A program made the position numbers and the translations under genes. DNA of 64,000 nucleotides. Origin: Streptomyces sp. CG 926. GTDB taxonomy: Bacteria > Actinomycetota > Actinomycetes > Streptomycetales > Streptomycetaceae. The stretch spans positions 124,001 through 188,000 of the forward strand of contig NZ_QGGZ01000004.1 of NCBI RefSeq assembly GCF_003148825.1, in the 5' to 3' direction. The notes under the pieces are model-generated. The model saw only the letters and a program-made list of their open reading frames with translations. It was not told the DNA's origin and made no database searches. Positions 45,462 through 54,526 of this stretch are shown piece after piece; the stretch's first letter is position 1; every line of letters starts with the position of its first letter.

Positions 45462-48167
45462 ATGAAGCTCCGAATGCCCCGGCGCCGCCGAGACCGTCTG
45501 CTCGCGGGCGCCGCCGTGCTCGCGGTCGTGGCGGGGGCCGGTACGTGGACGGCCGCGTCCGCGACCGGTGACGAACCCGCCGTGCACCGCCAGGACCAGG
45601 TCATGAACATGCCCGGCGCCGGGATCGACACCTCCTACTTCACCGCGGGCGGCGGCGAGGAAAAACGTCCCGCCGTGCTCCTCGGACACGGTTTCGGCGG
45701 CAGCAAGGACGACGTCCGTGAACAGGCCGAGCGCCTCGCCCGGGACGGGTACGCCGTCCTGACCTGGTCGGCGCGCGGCTTCGGCCGCTCCGAGGGCCGG
45801 ATCGGCCTGAACGACCCCGCGTACGAGGTCAAGGACGTCTCCCGGCTCATCGACTGGCTCGCCGCCCGGCCCGAGGTGAAGCTCGACGCGGCCGGCGATC
45901 CGCGGGTCGGTGTCTCCGGGGCCTCCTACGGTGGCGCGATCTCGCTGCTCGCCGCCGGTCACGACCCACGGGTCGACGCGATCGCCCCGCAGATCACCTA
46001 CTGGAACCTCGCCGACTCCCTCTTCCCGAACGGCGTCTTCAAAAAGCTCTGGTCCGGCATCTTCTTCACCAGCGGTTCGACCGACGGGATGCAGCAGGCC
46101 CCGCGCGGACAGGGGCCGGATTCCTCGGCCGCGCCCGGCTGCGGTCGCTTCCAACCCGAGCTCTGCGCGATGTACGAGCGCGTCGCGGTGGCGGGCAAGC
46201 CCGACGCCGAGGCCCGCGCCCTGCTGGAGCAGCGCAGTCCGTCGGCGGTCGGCGACCGGATCAAGGTGCCGACCCTGATCGTCCAGGGCCAGGACGACTC
46301 CCTCTTCCCGCTGGACCAGGCCGATGCCATGGCCAAGGCCATCGCCGCGAACGGCGCACCCGTGTCCGTGGACTGGGCGGCCGGCGGCCACGACGGCGGG
46401 ATGCGCGAGGCCGACCGTGTCGAGGCCCGGGTGGCCTCCTGGTTCGACCGCCACCTCAAGGGGGACGAAGGCACCGACACCGGTCCGGCGTTCCGGGTCA
46501 CCCGATCCGGGGGCATCGACTCCACCGACGGCGAGGTCACCCTGCGCGGTGCGACCGGCGACCGGTACCCCGGGCTGGAAACCGGTCCGCGGGAGTTCGC
46601 CCTGACGGGATCCGAGCAGACCTTCGCCAATCCGGCGGGTGGCGCACCCCCCGCCCTGTCCTCGCTGCCGGGCATCGGTGGGCAGCTGGCCGCCTTCGGG
46701 GCCGGGCTGTCGCTGGACTTCCCCGGCCAGAACGCCCGGTTCGAGTCGGCGCCGCTGACCGGCGACGTGACGATCACCGGCACCCCGACCCTCACCCTGA
46801 AGGTGAGGTCGACAGCCGCCGACGGTTCGGCCGTCCTGTTCGGCAAGGTGTACGACGTGGGGCCCGACGGCCGGCAGCAGGTGCTGCCGAGCCAGCTGGT
46901 CGCTCCGGTGCGGGTGGAGAACGCGCGGGAGGGCACGACCGTGCGCCTGCGGCTGCCCGCGATCGACCACGAGGTCGCGGCCGGGCACCGGCTGCGGCTG
47001 GTGGTCGCCGCGACCGACCTCGGCTACGCGACCCCGGCCGCGCCGGCCACCTACACCGTCGCCGCGCAGGGCCCGCTGGCCGTGCCCGTCGCCGCCCAGG
47101 TGCGGACCGCCGCGGCCGGGACGCCCGCCTGGACCTGGTGGCTGCCGCTCGGCGCGGTGGCCCTGGCCGCGGCGCTGCTCGGTGTCCGGCGGCCCGGCCG
47201 GGGCTCCGCGGGGCCGCGGTCCGCCGCCCCCCAGCCGGACGCGGCACTGGCCGACGTACCCCTGGAGATCACCGGGCTGACCAAGCGGTACGCGAAGGCG
47301 CAGGACCGGTACGCGGTGCGGGACCTGTCCTTCCGCGTCGAGAAGGGGCAGGTGCTGGGACTGCTCGGGCCCAACGGCGCCGGCAAGACCACCACCCTGC
47401 GGATGCTGATGGGGCTGATCTCCCCGGACGCCGGGGAGATCCGGGTGTTCGGGCACGCCGTACGGGCCGGGGCGCCGGTGCTGTCCCGGGTCGGGGCCTT
47501 CGTGGAGGGTGCCGGCTTCCTCCCGCACCTGACGGGCCGCGCCAATCTGGAGCTGTACTGGCAGGCCACCGGCCGCCCGGCCGAGGACTCGCACATGGCG
47601 GAGGCCCTGGAGATCGCCGGGCTCGGCGACGCGCTGGAACGCGCGGTACGCACGTACTCGCAGGGCATGCGCCAGCGCCTCGCGATCGCCCAGGCCATGC
47701 TCGGGATGCCGGACCTGCTGATCCTCGACGAGCCGACGAACGGTCTGGACCCGCCGCAGATCCGGGAGATGCGGGACGTGATGATCCGCTACGCCGCCGG
47801 CGGCCGGACGGTCATCGTCTCCAGCCACCTGCTGTCCGAGGTGGAACAGTCCTGTACGCACCTGGTGGTCATGGACCGCGGGCAGCGGGTCGCGGCGGGC
47901 GAGGTCGCCGAGATCACCGGCGGCGGGGACACCCTGCTGGTGACCCTGGCGGAGCCGGTGGACGAGGTGAGCGTCGAGAAGGTGGCGGCGCTGGAGGGAG
48001 TGGGTTCCGTGGTGGCCTCCGACGACGGACTGCTGGTGCGGCTCGAAGGCGCGACGGCCACGGGCCTGATCGCCGAACTCGTACGGCTGGAGGTGCCGGT
48101 GAGCGGGGTAGGACCGCACCGGCGACTGGAGGACGCGTTCCTCACCCTGATCGGAGGTGCGGCGTGA
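45462..48167 (+). CDS. Extracytoplasmic hydrolase fused to ABC ATPase
   Basis: The 901-residue protein is two enzymes on one chain. An N-terminal signal anchor (about 12-35) is followed by an S15/CocE-like alpha/beta hydrolase (about 60-330) with Ser in GVSGASYGG, Asp in QGQDDSLFP and His in AAGGHDGG, and a beta-sandwich (about 400-545) like that of X-Pro dipeptidyl-peptidases. A second membrane helix (about 553-575) comes next, then a cytoplasmic ABC ATPase (about 605-900) with Walker A GPNGAGKTT, signature YSQGMRQR and Walker B LLILDEPTNGLD. Topology is consistent: hydrolase outside, ATPase inside. It pairs with the permease overlapping its stop. Confidence 0.92.
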   Translation: MKLRMPRRRRDRLLAGAAVLAVVAGAGTWTAASATGDEPAVHRQDQVMNMPGAGIDTSYFTAGGGEEKRPAVLLGHGFGGSKDDVREQAERLARDGYAVLTWSARGFGRSEGRIGLNDPAYEVKDVSRLIDWLAARPEVKLDAAGDPRVGVSGASYGGAISLLAAGHDPRVDAIAPQITYWNLADSLFPNGVFKKLWSGIFFTSGSTDGMQQAPRGQGPDSSAAPGCGRFQPELCAMYERVAVAGKPDAEARALLEQRSPSAVGDRIKVPTLIVQGQDDSLFPLDQADAMAKAIAANGAPVSVDWAAGGHDGGMREADRVEARVASWFDRHLKGDEGTDTGPAFRVTRSGGIDSTDGEVTLRGATGDRYPGLETGPREFALTGSEQTFANPAGGAPPALSSLPGIGGQLAAFGAGLSLDFPGQNARFESAPLTGDVTITGTPTLTLKVRSTAADGSAVLFGKVYDVGPDGRQQVLPSQLVAPVRVENAREGTTVRLRLPAIDHEVAAGHRLRLVVAATDLGYATPAAPATYTVAAQGPLAVPVAAQVRTAAAGTPAWTWWLPLGAVALAAALLGVRRPGRGSAGPRSAAPQPDAALADVPLEITGLTKRYAKAQDRYAVRDLSFRVEKGQVLGLLGPNGAGKTTTLRMLMGLISPDAGEIRVFGHAVRAGAPVLSRVGAFVEGAGFLPHLTGRANLELYWQATGRPAEDSHMAEALEIAGLGDALERAVRTYSQGMRQRLAIAQAMLGMPDLLILDEPTNGLDPPQIREMRDVMIRYAAGGRTVIVSSHLLSEVEQSCTHLVVMDRGQRVAAGEVAEITGGGDTLLVTLAEPVDEVSVEKVAALEGVGSVVASDDGLLVRLEGATATGLIAELVRLEVPVSGVGPHRRLEDAFLTLIGGAA

Positions 48168-49036
48168 GTACGGCGACGACGGTGCGGGAGGTGGCTCCGG
48201 GGTACCGGGCGAGCCGTACGCTCCCGCTGCGCGTGGAGGCGCTGCGGCAGTGGCGCCGGCGGCGGACGCTGGTGATGGCCGGGGTGCTGGCCGCGCTGCC
48301 GTTCATCCTGATGATCGCGTTCGCGGTGGGCGGCGGCCCGGGCAGCCGGGGCGGCGCGAACAACCGCATCACGCTGATCGACACGGCCACGGCCTCGGGC
48401 GCGAACTTCGCCGCGACCTGCCTGTTCGTCTCGGCGGGCTTCCTGCTGGTGGTGCCGGTGGCCCTGTTCTGCGGGGACACCGTGGCCTCGGAGGCGAGCT
48501 GGTCCTCGCTGCGCTACCTGCTCGCCTCGCCGGTGCCGCGGGCGCGGCTGCTGTGGAGCAAGCTGGTGGTGGCGCTGGGCTTCAGCCTGGCGGCGATGGT
48601 GCTGCTGCCGGTGGTGGCGCTGGCGGCGGGGACGGCCGCGTACGGGTGGGGGCCGCTGAAGCTTCCGACGGGCGGGGCGCTGGCGGCCGGGGACACGGTG
48701 CCGCGGCTCGCGCTGGTGGTGGCCTTCATCTTCGTGTCGCAGCTGGTGACGGCGGGCCTGGCGTTCTGGCTGTCGACCCGGACCGACGCGCCGCTGGGCG
48801 CGGTGGGCGGGGCGGTCGGGCTGACGATCGTCGGGAACGTGCTGGACGCGGTGACGGCGCTCGGCTCGTGGCGGGAGTTCCTGCCGGCGCACTGGCAGTT
48901 CGCGTGGGCCGACGCCCTGCAGCCGCAGCTGGAGTGGGGCGGGATGGTCAAGGGGGCGGTGGTGTCGGCGTCGTACGCGCTGGTGCTGTTCGCGCTCGCC
49001 TTCCGCGGGTTCGCCCGCAAGGACATCGTGTCCTGA
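48164..49036 (+). CDS. ABC-2 type permease partner of the hydrolase-ATPase fusion
   Basis: The 290-residue membrane protein has about six hydrophobic segments and the ABC-2 pattern: an N-terminal amphipathic lead (RVEALRQWRRRRTLVMAG), a long loop, then SLRYLLASPVPRARLLWSKL, typical of the elbow/coupling region. GTG 48164 overlaps the preceding stop (GTGA), so it is co-translated with the fusion protein. Together they should form an exporter whose ATPase is tethered to an extracytoplasmic hydrolase. The substrate is unknown; a peptide or ester modified on exit would make sense. Confidence 0.9.
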   Translation: MSTATTVREVAPGYRASRTLPLRVEALRQWRRRRTLVMAGVLAALPFILMIAFAVGGGPGSRGGANNRITLIDTATASGANFAATCLFVSAGFLLVVPVALFCGDTVASEASWSSLRYLLASPVPRARLLWSKLVVALGFSLAAMVLLPVVALAAGTAAYGWGPLKLPTGGALAAGDTVPRLALVVAFIFVSQLVTAGLAFWLSTRTDAPLGAVGGAVGLTIVGNVLDAVTALGSWREFLPAHWQFAWADALQPQLEWGGMVKGAVVSASYALVLFALAFRGFARKDIVS

Positions 49037-49232
49037 GCCCGCGCGGACGGCCCAGGACGCGCGGCTCACGGCCCCCACGGCGCACGCACTCAGGACACGA
49101 CGTGTCCGGGGGCGTGGGGCGTGGGGGCCGTGGGCCGTCCGTGGCAATGCGGCCGCGCCCGCGTGTGGCTGCGGTCCGCCCGCCCCCGGCACGATGAACA
49201 ATCGCGGTCATCACGACCGAGGGGTACCGCCC

Positions 49233-49970
49233 ATGCACACAGCAGGACCTCCGGCCCGCAGGGCCGTGCTGACCGGCGGGCTCGCGGCCGCCGCCGCGGC
49301 GGTAGCGCTCGCGGGATGCTCCTCGCCGCGCGCGCCGAGGGCGACCACCGCGGCGCCCGAGCCGCGGCCGGACACACCGAAGGCCGCGTTCGCCCGTCTG
49401 ATGGAGGGCAACGCGCGCTGGGTGAGCGGGGATCTGGACCACCCGGACCGGGATCCCGAGCGGCGGCAACTGGTCGCCGAGGCGCAGGACCCGTTCGGGG
49501 TGGTTCTCACCTGCATCGACTCCCGGGTGGCGCCCGAGCTCGTCTTCGACACCGGGCTCGGCGATCTGTACGTCCTGCGCACGGGCGGGCAGGCGATCGG
49601 CCCGGTGGTCACCGGATCCGTCGAGTACGGGCCGATGACGGGCGGCACCCCGCTGATCGTCGTGCTCGGGCACCAGCGCTGCGGTGCCGTCGAAGCCGCG
49701 TACAAGTCGCTGCAGGGCGGCACGCCCTTGCCCGGGAACCTGCAGGCGATCGTGAAGGCGTTGGGACCGGCGTACCTGCTGACGGTCGAGAACCCTGGTG
49801 CCGACCCGGTCGACACCATGATCCATCAGCAGATCCGGGTCACGGCCGACGATCTGCGCACCAACTCCGACCTGGCGCCCCTCGTGCGGAAGGGCGCCCT
49901 GGCCGTCGTCGGCGCGTACTACTCGCTGGACACCGGCAGGGTGGATGTCCTGACGGGCGCACCGGCCTGA
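49233..49970 (+). CDS. Secreted beta-carbonic anhydrase, Tat-like lipoprotein
   Basis: The 245-residue enzyme has zinc ligands Cys94, His147 and Cys150 and the catalytic Asp96-Arg98 pair (CIDSR, GHQRCG). The N-terminus has twin Arg (ARRAVLTGG) and a lipobox (LAGC, Cys29), so it should be anchored outside the membrane, which is uncommon for this class. It interconverts CO2 and bicarbonate. ATG 49233 has GAGGGG about 8 bases upstream and places the signal correctly. It converges on the aldo/keto reductase with only 4 bp between stops. Confidence 0.94.
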   Translation: MHTAGPPARRAVLTGGLAAAAAAVALAGCSSPRAPRATTAAPEPRPDTPKAAFARLMEGNARWVSGDLDHPDRDPERRQLVAEAQDPFGVVLTCIDSRVAPELVFDTGLGDLYVLRTGGQAIGPVVTGSVEYGPMTGGTPLIVVLGHQRCGAVEAAYKSLQGGTPLPGNLQAIVKALGPAYLLTVENPGADPVDTMIHQQIRVTADDLRTNSDLAPLVRKGALAVVGAYYSLDTGRVDVLTGAPA

Positions 49971-49974
49971 GACG

Positions 49975-50928
49975 TCACTCGGGCTTACCCGCCCCCGGGA
50001 TCGCGTCGATCGCGGCCAGCAGCTCGGCGTCCAGGGGGCGGTCGGCGACGGCCGCGTTGGCGCGTACCTGCTCGGGAGAGGTGGCTCCCGCGATGACGGA
50101 GGCGCAACCGGGCTGGGCGGAGAGCCAGCCGATGGCGAGTTCGAGGACGGTCCGGTCGTGCTTCTCGGCCAGCGCGGCCAGCGCTTCGACGACGTCGAGG
50201 CGTGCCTCGGTGAGGTACGCGTCGCGGCCTTCGAGCCGGGAACCGGCCGGTACGGGCGCACCCCGGCGGATCTTGCCGGTGAGCAGGCCGTTGGCGAGCG
50301 GGAAGTACGGGAGCACGCCGACGCCGTAGTGGCGGGCCGCCGGAACCAGCTCGCGCTCGACGGACCGCTCCAGCAGCGACCACTCGTTCTGTGCCGATAC
50401 GAAGGGGACCGAGCCGGTCTCGCGCGCGATGTGGGCGGCTTCGGCGAGCTGCCAGCCGGAGAGGTTGGAGTGGCCGATGTACCGGACCTTGCCCTCGGTG
50501 ACGAGTTCGGTGAGCGCGGCCAGGGTCTCGGCCATCGGGGTGGCCGGGTCGGGGCTGTGCAGCTGGAAGAGGTCGATGTGGTCGGTGTCGAGGCGGCGCA
50601 GGGATTCCTCGACGGCACGCCGGATGTAGGCGCGGCCACCGCGGGAGCCGGCGGCGGGCCCGTACTTCATGTCGACGCCGTCGTAACCGAACTTGGTCGC
50701 GAGGACGACCTGGTCGCGACGGCCCTTGAGGGCCTGCCCGAGGTGGACCTCGGAGCCGCCTGCGCCGCCGTAGATGTCGGCGGTGTCCAGGAGGGTGATG
50801 CCCGCGTCCAGAGCGGCGTCGACGACGGCCCGGGTGGCCTGGGCGTCCAGTCGGCCGCCGAAGTTGTTGCAGCCGAGGCCGACGGCGGAGACCTGCAGTC
50901 CCGAACTGCCCAGGGGGAGATGGCGCAT
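49975..50928 (-). CDS. Aldo/keto reductase
   Basis: The 317-residue TIM-barrel enzyme has the AKR tetrad: Asp50 and Tyr53-55 in LLDTADIYGGA, Lys in VLATKFGYDG, His in DLFQLHSPDP. NADPH-binding C-terminal residues are in AGATSPEQVRANAAV. It reduces carbonyls using NADPH; the substrate is not predictable. A TetR-type inverted repeat lies 40 bp upstream. It is in the same direction as galT-galK, 171 bp downstream of them. Confidence 0.93.
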   Translation of the reverse strand: MRHLPLGSSGLQVSAVGLGCNNFGGRLDAQATRAVVDAALDAGITLLDTADIYGGAGGSEVHLGQALKGRRDQVVLATKFGYDGVDMKYGPAAGSRGGRAYIRRAVEESLRRLDTDHIDLFQLHSPDPATPMAETLAALTELVTEGKVRYIGHSNLSGWQLAEAAHIARETGSVPFVSAQNEWSLLERSVERELVPAARHYGVGVLPYFPLANGLLTGKIRRGAPVPAGSRLEGRDAYLTEARLDVVEALAALAEKHDRTVLELAIGWLSAQPGCASVIAGATSPEQVRANAAVADRPLDAELLAAIDAIPGAGKPE

Positions 50929-50967
50929 GCGTTTCGTTCCTCCGACTCGACGGACAAATGATCAACC

Positions 50968-50979
50968 GACTGGTCAGTC
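50968..50979. promoter_or_regulatory. Candidate TetR-type operator upstream of the aldo/keto reductase
   Basis: GACTGGTCAGTC has 5-bp arms around GT within AACCGACTGGTCAGTCTA, similar in form to common TetR-family sites. It is 40 bp before the AKR start. No TetR gene is adjacent. Confidence 0.3.
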
Positions 50980-51099
50980 TAGGTCGCCCGACCGGGCGTG
51001 GGACCGGAATCGGTACGGCCCGGTGTGAACGCCGTGTGACACCCATCGGCGACACCCATCGGCCCGCCCGCCGGCCCGCCCGCTCCCGCGCGGAATCCC

Positions 51100-52287
51100 C
51101 TACAGGAGGCGGACGGCGCCGGGCGACGGGGACGCCGTCGTGATGCGGGGCGGTGCGAAGTCCGCGCGGAGGAAGGCGTTCGTCACCGCCCGGGTCACCG
51201 CCAACTCGGCGTCCGCGTCGATCAGGGACAGGGCGGAGCCGCCGAAGCCGCCGCCGGTCATGCGGGAGCCGTACGCGCCCGCGGCGTTCGCCGTGGAGAC
51301 CGCCAGGTCCAGTTCGGGGCAGGACACCTCGTAGTCGTCGCGCAGCGAGAGGTGGCCTTCCGTGAGGAGCGGGCCCGCCTCGCGCAGCCGGCCCGCGCGC
51401 AGCAGTTCCTCGGTGCGCAGGACCCGTTCGTTCTCGGTCACCACGTGCCGGACCCGCTTGCGCCCGACCGGGTCCGCGAGGCGCGGCAGAGTCTGTTCCA
51501 GTTCCTCGTACGGGAGGTCGCGCAGGGCGGGCAGGCCCAACTCCTCGGCCGCCCGGTGGCAGGAGGCCCGGCGCCGGGCGTAGGCCCCGTCGGCCAGTGC
51601 GTGCTTGACCCGGGTGTCGATGACGAGGAGGCGTAGGCCGGCCGCCGCGCAGTCGAAGGGGATGTGGCGCCGGTCGAGGCTGCGGGTGTCCAGGTGGAGG
51701 GCGTGTCCGCCGGTCGCGCAGGCCGAGGCCGTCTGGTCCATGATCCCGCAGGGGACGCCGACGTACGCGTTCTCGGCGCGCCGGGCGAGTGCGGCCAGTT
51801 CGGTGCGGGTGAGCGCGATCCCGTACAGGTCGGTGAGAGCCAGCGCGGTGGCCACCTCCAGGGCGGCGGAGGAGGACAGGCCTGCGCCGGTCGGGACGTC
51901 GGACCGTACGTGCAGATCGGCGCCGCCGACCGGAAGTCCGGCGTCCAGCAGGGCCCATGCGACTCCGGCGGGGTACGCGGCCCAGCTCGCGGGGCCCTGT
52001 GGCGGGTGCGCCGGTTCGAGACCGGCGAGGTCGAGGGTGACCGCGCCGGAGGGTACGTCGGCGGAGTGGACCCGCAGGGTCCGGTCGGTGCGGCGGGCGG
52101 CGGCCACCTCGGTGCGCTGCGGGAGGGCGAAGGGCAGCGCGAAGCCGTCGTTGTAGTCGGTGTGCTCGCCGATCAGGTTGACCCGGCCCGGGGCCGCCCA
52201 GACCCCCTCGGGCGGGTACCCGTACAGCTGCCGGAAGCCGTCCTGTACCGACCGGCCGGATTCGCCCGATGCGTTGGACCCGCTCAC
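51100..52287 (-). CDS. galK: Galactokinase
   Basis: The 395-residue GHMP kinase phosphorylates galactose at C1. The substrate signature GRVNLIGEHTDYNDGFALP (about 33-51), the ATP loop TGAGLSSSAALE and the C-terminal glycine motif RMTGGGFGGS are intact. Start GTG 52287 overlaps the galT stop (GTGA), so it is translationally coupled. Together with GalT it feeds the Leloir pathway; the epimerase must be encoded elsewhere. Confidence 0.97.
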   Translation of the reverse strand: MSGSNASGESGRSVQDGFRQLYGYPPEGVWAAPGRVNLIGEHTDYNDGFALPFALPQRTEVAAARRTDRTLRVHSADVPSGAVTLDLAGLEPAHPPQGPASWAAYPAGVAWALLDAGLPVGGADLHVRSDVPTGAGLSSSAALEVATALALTDLYGIALTRTELAALARRAENAYVGVPCGIMDQTASACATGGHALHLDTRSLDRRHIPFDCAAAGLRLLVIDTRVKHALADGAYARRRASCHRAAEELGLPALRDLPYEELEQTLPRLADPVGRKRVRHVVTENERVLRTEELLRAGRLREAGPLLTEGHLSLRDDYEVSCPELDLAVSTANAAGAYGSRMTGGGFGGSALSLIDADAELAVTRAVTNAFLRADFAPPRITTASPSPGAVRLL

Positions 52288-53330
52288 GCGCTCGCCACCT
52301 CCCGCAGCCGCGCGGCCGCGTCCTCGGGCCGGACGTCGTTCATGTAGGCCTCCATGCCGGACTCGGTCCCGGCCAGGTACTTGAGCTTGTCGGCGGTCCG
52401 GCGGATCGTGAAGAGCTCCAGGTGGAGCGCGAAGTCCGCCCGGCCCTCGCCCGTCGGTGCCTGGTGCCAGGCGGAGATGTACGGGGTCGGCTCGGGCCGG
52501 TCGAAGAGCCGGTCGAAGCGGCGCAGCAGCTCCAGGTAGACCCGGGGGAACTCGGCGCGGGCCGCCTCGCCGAGGGCGGGCAGGTCGGGGACCCGGTGGC
52601 GGGGGTAGAGGTGGACCTCGTACGGCCAGCGCGCCGCGTAGGGCACGAAGGCGCTCCAGTGCTCCGTTTCGAGGACGACACGGGTGCCTTCGGCGCGCTC
52701 GGCGGCCAGGACCTCCTCGAAGAGGTTGCCGCCGGTGCGCTCGCGGTGGGCGGCGACGGTGGCGAGCATCCGGGTGGTGCGCGGGGTGACGAAGGGGAAG
52801 GCGTAGATCTGGCCGTGCGGATGCGCGAGGGTGACGCCGATCTCGGTGCCTCGGTTCTCGAAGCAGTAGACCTGCTGGACACCCTCGCGGGCGGAGAGTT
52901 CGGCGGTGCGGTCGCTCCAGGCGGCGAGGACGAGCGCGGCGCGCTCCTCGTCGAGCTCGGCGAAGGAGGTCAGGTGGTCGGGGGTGAAGCAGATGACCTC
53001 GCAACGGCCGGTGTCGCCGGCGAGCGAGGGGAAGCGGTTCTCGAAGACGGCCACCTCGTAGTCGGGGGCCGGGATCTCGCTCGCGCGTCCTTCGGTGGAG
53101 GGACACAGCGGGCAGGCGTCGGCGGGCGGGTGGTAGGTGCGCCCCTGTCGGTGGGCGGCGATGACGACCGGGTCGCCGAGCAGCGGGTCGCGCCGTACCT
53201 CCGGACCCTTCGCGGTGTCCGGCGCTTCGAGGGGACGGGTGTCGGGGACGGCACGGGCGGTGGCGCCGTCCCCGGTGGCGTAGTAGAGGATCTCGCGGCC
53301 GTCGGCGAGGTGGTTGCTCGTGCGCTTCAC
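52284..53330 (-). CDS. galT: Galactose-1-phosphate uridylyltransferase
   Basis: The 348-residue enzyme transfers UMP between glucose-1-P and galactose-1-P. The active-site triad is LAHPHGQIYA with His nucleophile. A zinc site is formed by Cys pairs in ACPLCPS and distal His, and the substrate segment VYCFENRGTEIG is typical. The ATG follows GGGAGG. It is the first gene of galT-galK. In S. lividans and S. coelicolor galE lies between them; here it does not. Confidence 0.97.
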   Translation of the reverse strand: MKRTSNHLADGREILYYATGDGATARAVPDTRPLEAPDTAKGPEVRRDPLLGDPVVIAAHRQGRTYHPPADACPLCPSTEGRASEIPAPDYEVAVFENRFPSLAGDTGRCEVICFTPDHLTSFAELDEERAALVLAAWSDRTAELSAREGVQQVYCFENRGTEIGVTLAHPHGQIYAFPFVTPRTTRMLATVAAHRERTGGNLFEEVLAAERAEGTRVVLETEHWSAFVPYAARWPYEVHLYPRHRVPDLPALGEAARAEFPRVYLELLRRFDRLFDRPEPTPYISAWHQAPTGEGRADFALHLELFTIRRTADKLKYLAGTESGMEAYMNDVRPEDAAARLREVASA

Positions 53331-53424
53331 GGGAGGAACTCTCTCACTGGGCGGTGACGACCGTTGTGCGGCCGGGGGCGGGCCGAAGGCGCACCGGCGG
53401 TGTGGTGCCGATGCGCTCCGGTTT

Positions 53425-53447
53425 CGAGAACAATGATCGCGTTCTCG
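53425..53447. promoter_or_regulatory. Candidate operator upstream of galT
   Basis: CGAGAAC-N9-GTTCTCG forms a perfect 7-bp inverted repeat about 95-117 bp upstream of galT, in the spacer to the SCO6745-like gene. It could bind a galactose regulator, but no regulator gene is present nearby. Confidence 0.35.
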
Positions 53448-53483
53448 TCCGCCGCGTCGTGCCCGAGGTGCTCCCTGGGCGGA

Positions 53484-54377
53484 TCAGTCCTCGTAGTCGT
53501 ACTTCACGCCGATGCCCAGCGTGCTCCGGGTCGGCAGGAGCCCGGCGCCGACGATGTCGAGGACCGGCGGGAGGAGCAGGTCCGCGAGGCGTGCCACGTC
53601 CTGCGGGGTCAGCGCCGACCACGGCTCCGAGGCGAGTTCGTCGGTGAGCCTCTCCACGGCGGTGCGCAGCGCCAGCCCGGCTTCGCTGACCGCGCCTTCC
53701 TCGGCGAGCAGGCCCCGGGAGGCGAGCCGCTCGCGCGCGGCGTCCCACTCGTCGGCGGACCAGCGGCGGCTCTCGAACCATTGCGCCGGTGCGGCTCCGA
53801 CAGCCGACTGCAGGACCAGGGACTCGACCGGGTCGAGGTGGTGGGCCTGGAGGGCGACGAGGTGGCCGTCCCCGCGGTGCTCGCGCAGGATCGTCGCGGC
53901 GTGCCAGAGCGCGGCGTGCGGTGCGGTCGGCCAGGGCAGGGCGGCGTTGGCGGCGGCCAGCGGGCGCCCGCCGGTGCCGGCGGCCTCGGCGGCGCGCCGG
54001 GCGAGGTCGGCGGCCTCGGCCAGGTCCGGGGAGGCGGTGCGCTCGCCGAGCAGGGCGTGCAGGGAGCGGTCGACGGCGACGGCGCGGGCCTCGAGGACCC
54101 GGGCGGGCTCCGCGGTGTGCCAGGACCGGGCGAGGTAGTGGTCGACCATGCGGGGGCTGAAGCTGTAGAAGAGGGAGCCGACGAGCCCCGCTCCGGCCGG
54201 GCCCAGCGGCGCGGCCCGGTAGGCGAAGTACATCGGCCACCGGTCGTCGGTGGCGTAGCCGAGCGCGCCGGCCTCCTCGTAGGCCTCCGGGGCGAAGTAG
54301 ACGACGGCGTGAACCGGTTCGAGCAGTTGCCACAACTGCCGTACGGTGCCCGGTCGGTGTGTGTCGGTGTAGGTCAT
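53484..54377 (-). CDS. SCO6745-family protein
   Basis: The 297-residue helical protein matches the Streptomyces family known as SCO6745-type: start with RQLWQLLEPVHAVVYFAPEA, then YFAYRAAPLGPAGAGLVG and FYSFSPRMVDHYLARSW, and a C-terminal winged-helix-like half (LASRGLLAEEGAVSEAGLALR). It may bind a small ligand or DNA; the function is not established to my knowledge. Start ATG 54377 follows GGGGGAACGCGAG. It is monocistronic and upstream of the gal genes. Confidence 0.8.
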   Translation of the reverse strand: MTYTDTHRPGTVRQLWQLLEPVHAVVYFAPEAYEEAGALGYATDDRWPMYFAYRAAPLGPAGAGLVGSLFYSFSPRMVDHYLARSWHTAEPARVLEARAVAVDRSLHALLGERTASPDLAEAADLARRAAEAAGTGGRPLAAANAALPWPTAPHAALWHAATILREHRGDGHLVALQAHHLDPVESLVLQSAVGAAPAQWFESRRWSADEWDAARERLASRGLLAEEGAVSEAGLALRTAVERLTDELASEPWSALTPQDVARLADLLLPPVLDIVGAGLLPTRSTLGIGVKYDYED

Positions 54378-54526
54378 CTCGCGTTCCCCCGTGGTCGATT
54401 GATCGCCGACCCTACAGGGGTCGTTGCGCGCGGCGACGAGGGCCGTCGGGGGGTGCTTCGTCGCGCCCGGACGGTTCCGGGCAGCCGGTGGAAGCGTGGG
54501 CCCGAGCATCACATAACGTGCCTCGC

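Noticed and set aside
43797..48119. 1440-codon open frame on the minus strand
   Set aside because: It is antisense to three well-supported genes; the translation is Gly/Arg/His/Gln-rich without family motifs, a usual product of GC-rich third positions.
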